From contig LGRT01000013.1 of assembly GCA_001642945.1 (NCBI GenBank), positions 310,001-374,000 on the forward strand: DNA of 64,000 nucleotides, in the 5' to 3' direction. Source of the stretch: Rhodobacteraceae bacterium SB2. GTDB taxonomy: Bacteria > Pseudomonadota > Alphaproteobacteria > Rhodobacterales > Rhodobacteraceae. The first letter of the stretch is position 1. The number at the start of each line of letters is the position of its first letter. The translations under genes were made by a program, and so were the position numbers. Shown in pieces: positions 53,952 through 62,957 of the stretch. The notes beneath the pieces were generated by a model. That model was given only the letters and a program-made list of their open reading frames with translations. It was not told where the DNA came from and ran no database searches.

Positions 53952-55553
53952 TCAGCTTTGTGTAGCCTCAAAGCTCAGAGGTTTGATCTGCTGGAACAAT
54001 CCGGTTTCTTTCAGCTGTTTGACCACGGGTGCGGGCACGCGGCTATCCACCGATAAAAGCGCAATGGCTTCACCACCCGACGCAGCACGCCCCAGCGTAA
54101 AGTTGGCAATATTCACGCCATTGGTCCCCAAGGTCAAGCCCAAAGCCCCGATAATGCCGGGCACGTCCTTATTGGTGGTGTAGAGCATATTAGACGCAAT
54201 CTCGGCATCAATATTGATGCCTTTGATTTGGATAAACCGTGGTTTCTTATCGCTGAAAACGGTGCCCGCAATCGAGCGCTCGCGCGTATCCGTCACCACG
54301 GTGACTTTGATATATCCCTCAAAAGCGCCCGATTTATCCTGATTGGTCGTACTGATTTGTATGCCCCGCTCTTTGGCAATCACTGGCGCGCTGACCATAT
54401 TCACATCAGGATTGACCCTTTTCATGATTCCCGAAATCGCTGCGCAATTTAACGCGTCTAGATTCATTTTTGACACAGAGCCGTCATAAAGAATATTCAC
54501 CGCTTTGATCGGCTCATCCGTCAATTGGCCGATGAAATTGCCAAGATGCCCCGCCAAAAGCAGCCAAGGCCCCATCACTTTGGCCTCTTCTGCGGTGACC
54601 GATGGCATGTTGAGCGCGTTGCTGACCGCGCCCGTTAAAAGGTAATCCGACATTTGCTCAGCCACTTGCAGCGCCACGTTTTCTTGCGCTTCAGTGGTGG
54701 CGGCGCCCAAATGCGGCGTACAAACCACATTTGGCAGGTTAAAGAGCGGATTTTCAATCGCCGGCTCTACCGCAAAAACATCAAAGGCGGCGCCCGCGAT
54801 ATGGCCCGATTGCAACAGCTCAGATAGCGCGGTTTCATCCACCAAACCGCCTCGCGCACAATTGATAATGCGCACGCCTTTCTTGGTTTTCAACAGATTT
54901 TCACGGCTGAGAATATTGCGGGTTTGATCCGTGAGGGGCACGTGCAATGTGATAAAGTCGGACCGGGTTAACAGCGCCTCTAGATCAACTTTTTCAACCC
55001 CCATTTTATCAGCTTTTTCTTGGCCTAAATACGGATCATAGGCGATCACTTTCATCTTCAGGCCCAGTGCGCGATCGCAGACGATGCCCCCAATATTGCC
55101 GGCACCAATCACGCCAAGCGTTTTGCCGGTTAATTCGACCCCCATAAACTTGGACTTTTCCCATTTTCCGACCTGTGTCGAGGCATTGGCTTCGGGGATT
55201 TGCCGGGCGACAGCGAACATCATTGCCATGGCGTGTTCGGCGGTGGTGATCATATTGCCAAAGGGCGTATTCATCACGATTACGCCTTTTTTGCTGGCCG
55301 CTTCTTTATCCACATTGTCAACGCCAATCCCGGCACGGCCAACCACTTTTAAGTTTTTGGCAGCCTTGATGATTTTTTCGGTAACTTTGGTGGCCGAGCG
55401 GATGGCAAGCCCGTCATATTGATCGATCACCGCAAGCAGGCGGTCTTTATCTTTGCCCAAATCGGGTTGAAAATCGACATCAATGCCGCGGTCGCGGAAA
55501 ATTTGAACGGCGGTTTCAGAGAGTTTGTCAGAAACAAGTACTTTAGGGGCCAT
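53952..55553 (-). CDS. serA: D-3-phosphoglycerate dehydrogenase
   Basis: This 533-residue enzyme catalyses the first step of serine synthesis. The NAD site is GVIGAGNIGGIV, the catalytic arginine and histidine are in INCARGGLVDE and CTPHLGAATTEAQ, and the C-terminal third holds an ASB (intervening) domain followed by an ACT domain (from about 450, DVPGIIGALG), as in the long type I form. Serine feedback through the ACT domain is likely. It lies 75 bp after serC on the same strand and is followed by a stable hairpin. Confidence 0.97.
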   Translation of the reverse strand: MAPKVLVSDKLSETAVQIFRDRGIDVDFQPDLGKDKDRLLAVIDQYDGLAIRSATKVTEKIIKAAKNLKVVGRAGIGVDNVDKEAASKKGVIVMNTPFGNMITTAEHAMAMMFAVARQIPEANASTQVGKWEKSKFMGVELTGKTLGVIGAGNIGGIVCDRALGLKMKVIAYDPYLGQEKADKMGVEKVDLEALLTRSDFITLHVPLTDQTRNILSRENLLKTKKGVRIINCARGGLVDETALSELLQSGHIAGAAFDVFAVEPAIENPLFNLPNVVCTPHLGAATTEAQENVALQVAEQMSDYLLTGAVSNALNMPSVTAEEAKVMGPWLLLAGHLGNFIGQLTDEPIKAVNILYDGSVSKMNLDALNCAAISGIMKRVNPDVNMVSAPVIAKERGIQISTTNQDKSGAFEGYIKVTVVTDTRERSIAGTVFSDKKPRFIQIKGINIDAEIASNMLYTTNKDVPGIIGALGLTLGTNGVNIANFTLGRAASGGEAIALLSVDSRVPAPVVKQLKETGLFQQIKPLSFEATQS

Positions 55554-55628
55554 TGTGGCAGTCCTTTGTATAAAAAATAAAATGGCAGCAGATCAAATCC
55601 TGCGCCAGAAAGGGGGGTTTAAACCGGC

Positions 55629-56783
55629 TTATGCGGCTTGCATGAGAGCGGTGATTTCCAGCTGGAAGGCCCAGTCTAGCCAAGGCAGCATGGCCTGGAT
55701 ATCATTGGTTTCCACCGTCGCACCGCACCATATGCGCAGCCCAGCAGGGGCATCGCGATAGGCGCCAATGTCAAACGCGATCGCCTCATCCGTCAAACGT
55801 TTGGCAATTGCTTTGGCGAAGGCACTGCCATCTTGAATGCGCGTATCGGTGAATTTCAAACATACAGAAGTGGTTGAGCGGGTGGATGGATCCTGCGCCA
55901 GAAAATCAATCCAATCATGCTGCGCAACAAATTCAGCAATGGCATTTGCATTGTTATTCGAACGGGCGATCAAACCGGTCAATCCTCCAACCGAGCGTGC
56001 CCAATCCAATGCCACCAGATAATCCTCAACCGCCAACATTGAAGGCGTGTTGATGGTTGCGCCGTTGAAAATTCCTTCAATCAGCTTGCCGGCTTTGGTC
56101 AGGCGAAAAATCTTTGGAAGCGGCCAAGGGGGCGTATAGCTTTCCAGGCGTGCCACCGCGCGCGGACTTAGAATCAGCATGCCATGCGCGGCTTCCCCGC
56201 CCATTACTTTTTGCCAGCTAAAGGTTGTGACATCCAGCTTATCCCAAGGCAGATCCATGGCAAAAGCGGCTGAAGTGGCATCGCATAGGGTTAGGCCCTC
56301 GCGCGTTGCCGGGATCATATCTCCATTGGGCAAACAGACGCCAGATGTGGTGCCATTCCAAGTAAAGCAAACATCTTTGTCAAAATCGACTGCGCTGAAA
56401 TCAACGATATCGCCATAATCGGCGATGCTCACGCGCGCGTTTAGCTTCAGTTGTTTCACCGCATCGGTGACCCAGCCGGCCCCAAAGCTTTCCCAAGCCA
56501 GCATTTCAACTGCGCGTTCGCCCAGCAAAGACCACATTGCCATTTCGTAAGCGCCCGTATCCGAGGCCGGTACGATGCCAATGCGATACTCATCCGGAAT
56601 GCCAAGAATGTCGCGTGTACCGTCAATCGCGGCTTTTAACTTTGCCTTACCAATTGCGGCGCGGTGGCTGCGCCCCAAAGGCGCATCAGCTAGGTTTTTT
56701 AAATCAAAAGTGGGGATTTTGGCGCAAGGGCCAGATGAAAAACGCGGATTGGCCGGCCGCGATGCCGGTTGTTTAATAGCCAT
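55629..56783 (-). CDS. serC: Phosphoserine aminotransferase
   Basis: This 384-residue PLP enzyme makes phosphoserine from phosphohydroxypyruvate and glutamate. [11 protein letters not shown] begins the family domain, [15 protein letters not shown] follows, and [18 protein letters not shown] holds the PLP lysine. It is longer than E. coli SerC, as in the alphaproteobacterial subgroup. Its leader carries two hairpins of the serC RNA motif. The ATG has AAAGGG about seven bases upstream. It heads the serC-serA unit. Confidence 0.97.
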   Translation of the reverse strand: MAIKQPASRPANPRFSSGPCAKIPTFDLKNLADAPLGRSHRAAIGKAKLKAAIDGTRDILGIPDEYRIGIVPASDTGAYEMAMWSLLGERAVEMLAWESFGAGWVTDAVKQLKLNARVSIADYGDIVDFSAVDFDKDVCFTWNGTTSGVCLPNGDMIPATREGLTLCDATSAAFAMDLPWDKLDVTTFSWQKVMGGEAAHGMLILSPRAVARLESYTPPWPLPKIFRLTKAGKLIEGIFNGATINTPSMLAVEDYLVALDWARSVGGLTGLIARSNNNANAIAEFVAQHDWIDFLAQDPSTRSTTSVCLKFTDTRIQDGSAFAKAIAKRLTDEAIAFDIGAYRDAPAGLRIWCGATVETNDIQAMLPWLDWAFQLEITALMQAA

Positions 56784-56865
56784 TAATGCTACCCTTTCAG
56801 ATAATCGCCCCTCGTTGGGGAGGGGTGTCCCACTGACGTCTTTATAGCGCTGGCTAAGCGCTCAC
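56784..56865 (-). ncRNA. Candidate serC leader RNA motif
   Basis: Upstream of serC, read on the minus strand, AGCGCT/AGCGCT at 56862-56857 and 56851-56846 form a 6-bp hairpin with a 5-base loop. About 20 bases on, CCCCTC/GAGGGG at 56825-56820 and 56813-56808 form a second 6-bp hairpin with a 6-base loop, ending some 25 bases before the ATG. Then come AAAGGG and the start codon. A conserved serC RNA motif is described upstream of serC in alphaproteobacteria (Corbino and colleagues, 2005). I recall its two-hairpin, start-proximal form from general knowledge, so identity needs a covariance search. It could control translation or attenuation. Confidence 0.45.
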
Positions 56866-57068
56866 AAGGGCGAAAAGGTATTTTTGCTGCTGCGTGTCAC
56901 ATGCGGGGCGTGCATGCTGGCCGCAACAGCATCCCTGAAACTGCATCCTTTGGGGCGCGTGACAGCGTGGCCGCGGGGTGACAAGCCGGCGCCATTCGGG
57001 CATGAGGGGCGCAAAGACGAAACGGCAGCGTCAAGGCCGGTGGCCCGGCGCTTAAAAAAGGAGAGCAA

Positions 57069-57944
57069 ATGTTGATCTGTAGTTTGATCGCCCCCCCCGG
57101 TGGCTTAAGCGTTGATATGGCTGGAAATTTATTCAGCGCTTGGGGCGGGCGAGAGCTCACATGGCTGCACCCGCGTGAAGCGGCGGAATTTGAAATTGCT
57201 GCCATGCCTGAAAACCGGTGGCAGGTTTGGCAAGATCTTCAGGAGATGCACGTTGATCTGGTTGTGCAACCAAAGGCGGGCCGGCGCAAAAAGCTGCTTT
57301 TGGCCGATATGGACAGCACGATGATCCAGCAGGAATGTATTGATGAGCTGGCCGATTTGGCGGGTGTAGGCGCGCAGGTTAAAGGCATAACGGCAAAAGC
57401 GATGAATGGTGAGCTGGATTTTGAACAGGCTTTGCGCGCGCGCGTTGCGTTGCTGGAGGGGCAGCCAGCATCTATCATTGATCAGGCGCTCAAAACCCGC
57501 ATTTTCTTTACAGCAGGTGGGGCCGAGCTGCTGGCTACGATGAAAGCCAATGGGGCTTATACGGCGCTGGTATCGGGTGGATTTACCGCTTTTACGCAGC
57601 CAGTTTCGCAGCATTTGGGTTTTCATGAACATCACGCCAACCAGCTTTTGGTGGATCACGGCGTGGTAACAGGGCAGGTCAGCGATCCGATTTTAGGCCA
57701 GCAAGCCAAAGTTGAGGCATTAGAGCGTTTAACCGCGCAGCTTTCAATCACTGCGCAGGATGTTTTGGCGGTTGGTGATGGGGCCAATGATCTGGGCATG
57801 TTGAAACGCGCTGGCAGCGGCGTTGCGCTTCATGCCAAGCCCAGCGTTGCCGCGCAATGCGATATCAGGATCAATCACGGCGATCTGACGGCGCTGTTGT
57901 TTCTTCAGGGGTACCCGCGCAGCGCATTTCGCACAGCGGTTTAA
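57069..57944 (+). CDS. serB: Phosphoserine phosphatase
   Basis: This 291-residue HAD-family enzyme finishes serine synthesis. The catalytic [17 protein letters not shown] contains the DxDxT motif (here DMDST), [10 protein letters not shown] is motif II, and [18 protein letters not shown] is the DGxND metal motif; [13 protein letters not shown] follows, as in other SerB proteins. The N-terminal 75 residues are a degenerate extension resembling the region before the domain in SerB. It is divergent from serC across 285 bp with AAAGGAGAG before the ATG. The whole serine pathway is therefore in this 4-kb region. Confidence 0.96.
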   Translation: MLICSLIAPPGGLSVDMAGNLFSAWGGRELTWLHPREAAEFEIAAMPENRWQVWQDLQEMHVDLVVQPKAGRRKKLLLADMDSTMIQQECIDELADLAGVGAQVKGITAKAMNGELDFEQALRARVALLEGQPASIIDQALKTRIFFTAGGAELLATMKANGAYTALVSGGFTAFTQPVSQHLGFHEHHANQLLVDHGVVTGQVSDPILGQQAKVEALERLTAQLSITAQDVLAVGDGANDLGMLKRAGSGVALHAKPSVAAQCDIRINHGDLTALLFLQGYPRSAFRTAV

Positions 57945-58008
57945 CCCGCAAGCCTTTATTTTTGGAAATTTGATCCCATATTATGACTTAGAAAAAAATG
58001 GGGATGAG

Positions 58009-58458
58009 ATGGCAGAGTATCAGCGCAATCCGGATGTGATCGCCGCTTTAAGTGAAGAGCAATATTGGGTCACGCAGGAAAATGGCACCGAGCGTCCGGG
58101 CACGGGCGCTTTATTGAACAACAAACAGCCTGGGCTTTACGTTGATATCGTCTCGGGTGAGCCGCTTTTCACCTCGGGTGCAAAATTTGACAGCGGTTGC
58201 GGTTGGCCCAGTTTCACCAAGCCGGTGGAAACTCAGCATGTGAAAGAATTACGTGATAGCAGCCTTGGAATGGTGCGTGTAGAAGTGCGCAGCTTGCACG
58301 GGGATAGCCATTTGGGCCATGTATTTCCAGACGGGCCGCAAGCACGTGGGGGGCTACGCTATTGCATCAACTCGGCTTCGTTACGGTTTATTCATCGTGA
58401 TGATTTGGAGGCTGAGGGCTATGGCGCCTATCGCGATCAAGTGGAGGATGTGGTATGA
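58009..58458 (+). CDS. msrB: Peptide-methionine (R)-S-oxide reductase MsrB
   Basis: This 149-residue enzyme reduces the R form of methionine sulfoxide. [15 protein letters not shown] and the catalytic cysteine in [11 protein letters not shown] are the signature. [10 protein letters not shown] shows the form without the paired Cys-x-x-Cys zinc motifs. The ATG at 58009, just after GGGGATGAG, is preferred over the longer frame from 57970. It overlaps msrA by four bases (ATGA), so the two are coupled. Confidence 0.95.
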   Translation: MAEYQRNPDVIAALSEEQYWVTQENGTERPGTGALLNNKQPGLYVDIVSGEPLFTSGAKFDSGCGWPSFTKPVETQHVKELRDSSLGMVRVEVRSLHGDSHLGHVFPDGPQARGGLRYCINSASLRFIHRDDLEAEGYGAYRDQVEDVV

Positions 58459-58952
58459 GTGAGCGTGCGGTTCTAGCGGGGGGATGTTTTTGGGGCATGC
58501 AGGATTTAATCCGCCGCCTGCCGGGCATAATCTCGACGCGTTGCGGATATTCCGGGGGCGATGTGCCCAATGCCACCTATCGCAATCATGGCACCCATGC
58601 CGAGGCGCTGGAAGTGATTTACGATCCCCAAAAGCTGCGTTTCAGCCAGCTTTTGGACGTATTTTTTCAAATTCATGATCCAAGCACGCTGAACCGGCAA
58701 GGCAATGATCGCGGACTGTCTTATCGATCTGCCATTTATTATGTAACTGAAGAGCAAAAACTAACGTCAGAGCAAAGAATTGCCGCTATGAATGCCAGTG
58801 GCATTTGGCCAGGCCCTGTGGTGACTGAGCTGGAACCGGTTGGCCCGTTCTGGGAGGCAGAACCAGAACATCAGGATTATTTAATGCGCGTTCCCAATGG
58901 CTATACCTGCCATTTTCCGCGCGCCGATTGGGTCTTGCCAAACTCAGCTTAA
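58455..58952 (+). CDS. msrA: Peptide-methionine (S)-S-oxide reductase MsrA
   Basis: This 165-residue enzyme reduces the S form of methionine sulfoxide. [16 protein letters not shown] has the catalytic cysteine (GCFW), followed by [17 protein letters not shown] and [19 protein letters not shown]. Together with the coupled MsrB it repairs both oxidised forms of methionine. No signal peptide is seen in either, so repair is cytoplasmic. Confidence 0.96.
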   Translation: MSERAVLAGGCFWGMQDLIRRLPGIISTRCGYSGGDVPNATYRNHGTHAEALEVIYDPQKLRFSQLLDVFFQIHDPSTLNRQGNDRGLSYRSAIYYVTEEQKLTSEQRIAAMNASGIWPGPVVTELEPVGPFWEAEPEHQDYLMRVPNGYTCHFPRADWVLPNSA

Positions 58953-59002
58953 AGCCGCAGAGAGGCTCGGCGATGCATCGATAATAAAAAAGGAGGCGTG
59001 CC

Positions 59003-59923
59003 GTGCAACCTCTTCGAGGTATTGCCCTTAAACTGTGTGCGGTGATGCTCTTTATTATCATGCTCTCGCTGGTGAAAGCGGTATCGGCGGATGTTCCTGC
59101 CGGTCAATCGGTGTTTTTCCGCTCGTTCTTTGCGATTCCGGTGATCGTGGTTTGGTTGCTCTTGCGGGGGGAATTATCTATCGGCTTGCGCGTGCGCTCG
59201 CGGATGGGGCATTTTTGGCGCGGCGTTATTGGCACCATAGCAATGGGGTTGAACTTTGCGGCGGTTGGGTTTTTGCCCCTGCCCGAAGTGACCGCAATTA
59301 GCTTTACAGCTCCGCTGCTCACCGTCCTGCTGGCGGCGCTGTTGCTGGGCGAGACAGTGCGCATTTTTCGCCTTTGCGCGGTGGCGCTGGGGTTGATCGG
59401 CGTGTTGGTTGTGATCGAGCCGCGTTTGACCGTCTTTTCCAGTGGTCCATTTGAACCACGCGCCGCTTTTGGGGTGGGTTTGGTGCTTTTGGGCGCGGCG
59501 TTCATCGCGCTTGCACATGTGCATATTCGCAAGTTGACCCTTAGCGAACACCCTGCTGCGATCGTGTTTTATTTTAGTTTAACCTCGACCAGCGTGTCGC
59601 TGTGTACGCTGCCCTTTGGCTGGGTGCTGCCCAGTATCATGCAAACGGTTTTGTTGGTTTTGATCGGGCTGATCGGCGGCGTTGCACAAATATTTTTAAC
59701 CCTATCTTATCGCTTTGCGCCTGCCTCGGTGGTGGCACCGTTTGAATATACCGCCATGTTATTTTCGCTGATGATCGGATATGTGTTTTTCAACGAATTG
59801 CCGACATTGCAAATGCTGATTGGCGCTGGAATCATCATAATGGCGGGTTTGGTGATCATTTTGCGCGAGGCGCAACTGGGATTAAAGCGCGGAGCGTCCA
59901 AAGCTGTCAAACCGCCCGCTTAA
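59003..59923 (+). CDS. DMT-superfamily (EamA) transporter
   Basis: This 306-residue membrane protein has ten hydrophobic helices in two EamA repeats. Early SVFFRSFFAIPVIVVWLLL and later PLPEVTAISFTAPLLTVLLA are the family signature segments. It probably exports a metabolite or amino acid; the substrate is unknown. The start is a GTG with a strong AAAAGGAGG site seven bases upstream. It converges on the FAD oxidoreductase gene with a four-base overlap. Confidence 0.88.
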   Translation: MQPLRGIALKLCAVMLFIIMLSLVKAVSADVPAGQSVFFRSFFAIPVIVVWLLLRGELSIGLRVRSRMGHFWRGVIGTIAMGLNFAAVGFLPLPEVTAISFTAPLLTVLLAALLLGETVRIFRLCAVALGLIGVLVVIEPRLTVFSSGPFEPRAAFGVGLVLLGAAFIALAHVHIRKLTLSEHPAAIVFYFSLTSTSVSLCTLPFGWVLPSIMQTVLLVLIGLIGGVAQIFLTLSYRFAPASVVAPFEYTAMLFSLMIGYVFFNELPTLQMLIGAGIIIMAGLVIILREAQLGLKRGASKAVKPPA

Positions 59924-61248
59924 AGGTCTTGTAAATATTTCAAAGCATAGGCCGGGGCCAGAAGGTGGCGCCGATACCGCCCCAAGGGGAATTTTGGCGG
60001 CTGCGTTCCCAGCAGTTTTGGACGCTCAAAATTCGGTGCGCCGCCAATCACCAAATCGCTGAGCACCGCCCCTGCATAGCTGGCCATCGCCACGCCATTG
60101 CCATGATAGCCAAACCCCGCATAGGCCCCGCTGAGGTTTGGAATGGCCCCGATAAAGGGAATTTGATGCCGCGTCATGCAGACCATCCCCGTCCAGAAAT
60201 GCAGGATTTTGACGCGTTTCCAAGCTGGAAACATCGTATGAAAATCGCGCGTAATCAGCTTTTGTATCGCAGCTTCTGAGCGGTCGGTTGAGAACAGACC
60301 GCCGCGCCTTCCGAATAAAAACTGTCGGTTCGGCATCAGGCGAAAATAATGCAAAAGCTGGCGGGTGTCATAGGCCATTTGCGCGCTGCTCCAGCCTTGC
60401 GCTTCTATCTGCTTGGGCGTTAGCGGTTCGGTGACAATCACGGAAGAATGCAGCGGCATAAAGCGCCCTGCCATCCAATCGGGCAGGTCTTCAGCGGCAT
60501 ATGCGTTGGTTGCAATAATAACCCGATCAGCCGTTATCGAGCCTTGCGGCGCGGTCAATCGAAATGTCTCGCCCGCTTTTTTGAGATCAATTACCGGGCT
60601 GTTTACAAACACTTTACCGCCGTTTTTGACCGCAGAGCTCAGCAAACCATAGGCATATTTACGCGGGTTTAAACCAAAGCCGATGGGGATCGTTAACGCG
60701 CCGTGAAACGGCCCTTGCATTCCCAATTGACGCAGCTCACTTTTGCTATGAAACAGCGCCTCAACGCCATAATCTTCTTTGATCTGAGCGCGGCTGTTTT
60801 TTAAGCTGTCGCAATCTGAGGCGCGATGGGCCAATAGGGTTTCACCGCTTGAATGCGTATCAGCCTGAAGGTTAAGCTCGGCCAATAGGGTTTTGACCAA
60901 GCCCACCGCGGCAGCTTCGCTGCGCCGATAAACGAGGCGTTGTACTTTGCCATAGCGCTTATCCAGTTGGGCGTTTTTAGCCTGCGCGCCGCCCAGGCAA
61001 CAAAACCCGCCATTGCGCCCAGTTGCCCCAAAAGTGGGAAATTCGGCTTCGATCACCGTGACACCGGCGCCGCGCTTTGCCAGATGATGCGCCGCCGATA
61101 GGCCGGTAAAGCCAGCGCCTATAATGGCAATCTCTGTGTTGATATCTTGCGTCAGGTTCGCCAGCTCTGGCGTATCGGTTGTACTGGCCCAATAGCAGGC
61201 GGCAACGGGTTTTGCGCTATAAGCGCGGGCTTCACATAAGCGCTTCAT
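59920..61248 (-). CDS. FAD-dependent amine oxidoreductase (PuuB/OrdL-like)
   Basis: This 442-residue flavoprotein of the DAO family has the FAD dinucleotide-binding motif IAIIGAGFTGLSAAHHL near residue 40 and EAEFPTFGATGRNGGFCC, a signature of the gamma-glutamylputrescine oxidase group. Mid-chain VIIATNAYA and C-terminal YAGFGYHGNGVAMASY complete the fold. It overlaps the permease gene upstream by four bases (ATGA) and lies in one operon with polyamine-type ABC genes, which strongly suggests it oxidises an imported amine such as putrescine or a relative. No glutamylputrescine ligase is in view. Confidence 0.87.
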   Translation of the reverse strand: MKRLCEARAYSAKPVAACYWASTTDTPELANLTQDINTEIAIIGAGFTGLSAAHHLAKRGAGVTVIEAEFPTFGATGRNGGFCCLGGAQAKNAQLDKRYGKVQRLVYRRSEAAAVGLVKTLLAELNLQADTHSSGETLLAHRASDCDSLKNSRAQIKEDYGVEALFHSKSELRQLGMQGPFHGALTIPIGFGLNPRKYAYGLLSSAVKNGGKVFVNSPVIDLKKAGETFRLTAPQGSITADRVIIATNAYAAEDLPDWMAGRFMPLHSSVIVTEPLTPKQIEAQGWSSAQMAYDTRQLLHYFRLMPNRQFLFGRRGGLFSTDRSEAAIQKLITRDFHTMFPAWKRVKILHFWTGMVCMTRHQIPFIGAIPNLSGAYAGFGYHGNGVAMASYAGAVLSDLVIGGAPNFERPKLLGTQPPKFPLGRYRRHLLAPAYALKYLQDL

Positions 61249-62066
61249 CCCTGATTGCGTTTTGCCATTGCGTTGTCATCTTGGAGCTTGCGCGCGGCGC
61301 GCTTTGAAATCAACGAGGCGCTGATCACACCAATGGTGACGATTGCGATCATAATCGTGGATAAGGCGTTGATTTCTGGGCTTACGCCAAGCCTGACGGC
61401 GGAAAATATTTTAATTGGCAATGTGGTGGCCGAAGGGCCGGCAGTGAAAGAGGCAATCACCAGATCATCCAATGACAGGGTGAAGGCCAATAACCACCCT
61501 GAAATCACCGCAGGTGCAATGATTGGCAAAGTGACCAAACGGAAGGCTTGCAGCGGGCTGCACCCCAAATCAAGCGCGGCTTCTTCGAGCGCGCGATCAA
61601 AGCTGGCAAGGCGCGAGGACACGACCACCGATACATAGCACATTGAAAACGTGGTATGCGCCAAGATAATTGTAAACACACCGCGATCTAGACCGATCCC
61701 GATAAACAGCAATAAAAGCGAGAGGCCGGTGATCACTTCTGGCATCACCAAAGGCGCGTAAATCATGCCGGAAAATAACGTGCGCCCCCAAAACCTGCCG
61801 GCGCGGATCAACACATAGGCGGCCAAAGTGCCAAGAACAGTCGCCAAAGTTGAAGAAATAAAGCCCACTTTCAGCGTAACCCAGGCCGCGTCTAAAAACG
61901 CTTCATTTTCAAGCAACCGCCCATACCATTTGGTAGAAAACCCCGCCCAAACCGTGACCAGCTTTGAGGCGTTGAAAGAATAAATCACCAATATCACCAT
62001 CGGCAAATATAAAAATGCAAAACCGAAGGTTAAAGCCGTGGCGTTGAACCAAGTGAACTTTTTCAT
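61245..62066 (-). CDS. Polyamine-type ABC importer permease (PotC-like)
   Basis: This 273-residue protein has six membrane helices and the EAA loop EEAALDLGCSPLQAFRLVTL, the ATPase contact of binding-protein-dependent permeases. Its layout matches PotC of the spermidine/putrescine system. It begins inside the stop of the PotB-like gene and overlaps the oxidoreductase gene by four bases. The substrate is inferred from family and neighbours. Confidence 0.9.
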   Translation of the reverse strand: MKKFTWFNATALTFGFAFLYLPMVILVIYSFNASKLVTVWAGFSTKWYGRLLENEAFLDAAWVTLKVGFISSTLATVLGTLAAYVLIRAGRFWGRTLFSGMIYAPLVMPEVITGLSLLLLFIGIGLDRGVFTIILAHTTFSMCYVSVVVSSRLASFDRALEEAALDLGCSPLQAFRLVTLPIIAPAVISGWLLAFTLSLDDLVIASFTAGPSATTLPIKIFSAVRLGVSPEINALSTIMIAIVTIGVISASLISKRAARKLQDDNAMAKRNQG

Positions 62067-62953
62067 TGCTCACCCTCGCGCTGTTTCTGCTCATTGCGTT
62101 GAAACAGAATAATCGGGATGATTAAAATAAGCAGCAGGATGATCGCCACGGCCGAGGCCACGGGCCAATCTCGATTTGAGAAAAATTCCTCCCATAAGAC
62201 CTTGCCAATCATCAAGGTGCGCGAGCCGCCAAGTAAAGAAGGGATAACAAATTCACCAAGCGCGGGGATAAACACCAAAAAACATCCCGCAACAACGCCG
62301 TTTTTAGATAGCGGCATAGTGATCAGCCAGAAGGCGCGCAGGCGTGAACATCCCAAATCAATCGCCGCCTCGAGCAAAGAATTGTCTAATTTCTCCAAAC
62401 TGGCGTAAATGGGAAGAATCATGAAGGGCAAGTAAGTATAGACGATCCCGATATACACCGCCCAATTGGTATTCAGAATGGTCAGCGGGGTTTCGATTAA
62501 TCCGAGCGCCAATAACAGCTGGTTAAGCAGGCCTTCAGTACCCAAAATGCCCATCCAAGCATAAACGCGGATCAAAAAGCTGGTCCAGAAGGGCAGGATA
62601 ACCAACATCAGTAAAGTGGCGCGCCATTCGGTGTTGGCGCGGGCGATTCCATAGGCGATTGGATATCCAATCAACAGCGTCAGCGTGGTTGATATGAAGG
62701 CGATGCGCAGGCTTGACAGATAGGCTTTCCAATAGAGATCATCCGAGGTTAAAAACACATAGTTTTCAAAATCTAGCGCCGCCCAAAAGCGCAGAAAACC
62801 CTGCCAGCCGGCGTTGAAATCTAGGCGCGGTGTATAGGGGGGGATGGCCAGATCTATATCTGATAGTGATATTTTGAAAACGATCAAAAACGGCACGAGG
62901 AACAGCGCCACCAGCCATAAATACGGCAGGCAAATCATCGCGAAGCGGCGCAT
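62063..62953 (-). CDS. Polyamine-type ABC importer permease (PotB-like)
   Basis: This 296-residue protein has six membrane helices and the EAA loop LLEAAIDLGCSRLRAFWLIT. N-terminal LFLVPFLIVFKISLSD is a typical PotB opening. It pairs with the PotC-like protein to form the channel. It starts 4 bp after the ATPase gene stop, and its own stop overlaps the PotC-like start by four bases, showing tight operon structure. Confidence 0.9.
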   Translation of the reverse strand: MRRFAMICLPYLWLVALFLVPFLIVFKISLSDIDLAIPPYTPRLDFNAGWQGFLRFWAALDFENYVFLTSDDLYWKAYLSSLRIAFISTTLTLLIGYPIAYGIARANTEWRATLLMLVILPFWTSFLIRVYAWMGILGTEGLLNQLLLALGLIETPLTILNTNWAVYIGIVYTYLPFMILPIYASLEKLDNSLLEAAIDLGCSRLRAFWLITMPLSKNGVVAGCFLVFIPALGEFVIPSLLGGSRTLMIGKVLWEEFFSNRDWPVASAVAIILLLILIIPIILFQRNEQKQREGEQ

Positions 62954-62957
62954 CTCT

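Noticed and set aside
57129-57659. 176-codon minus-strand frame inside serB
   Set aside because: It is antisense to the catalytic HAD motifs of serB and has no domain.
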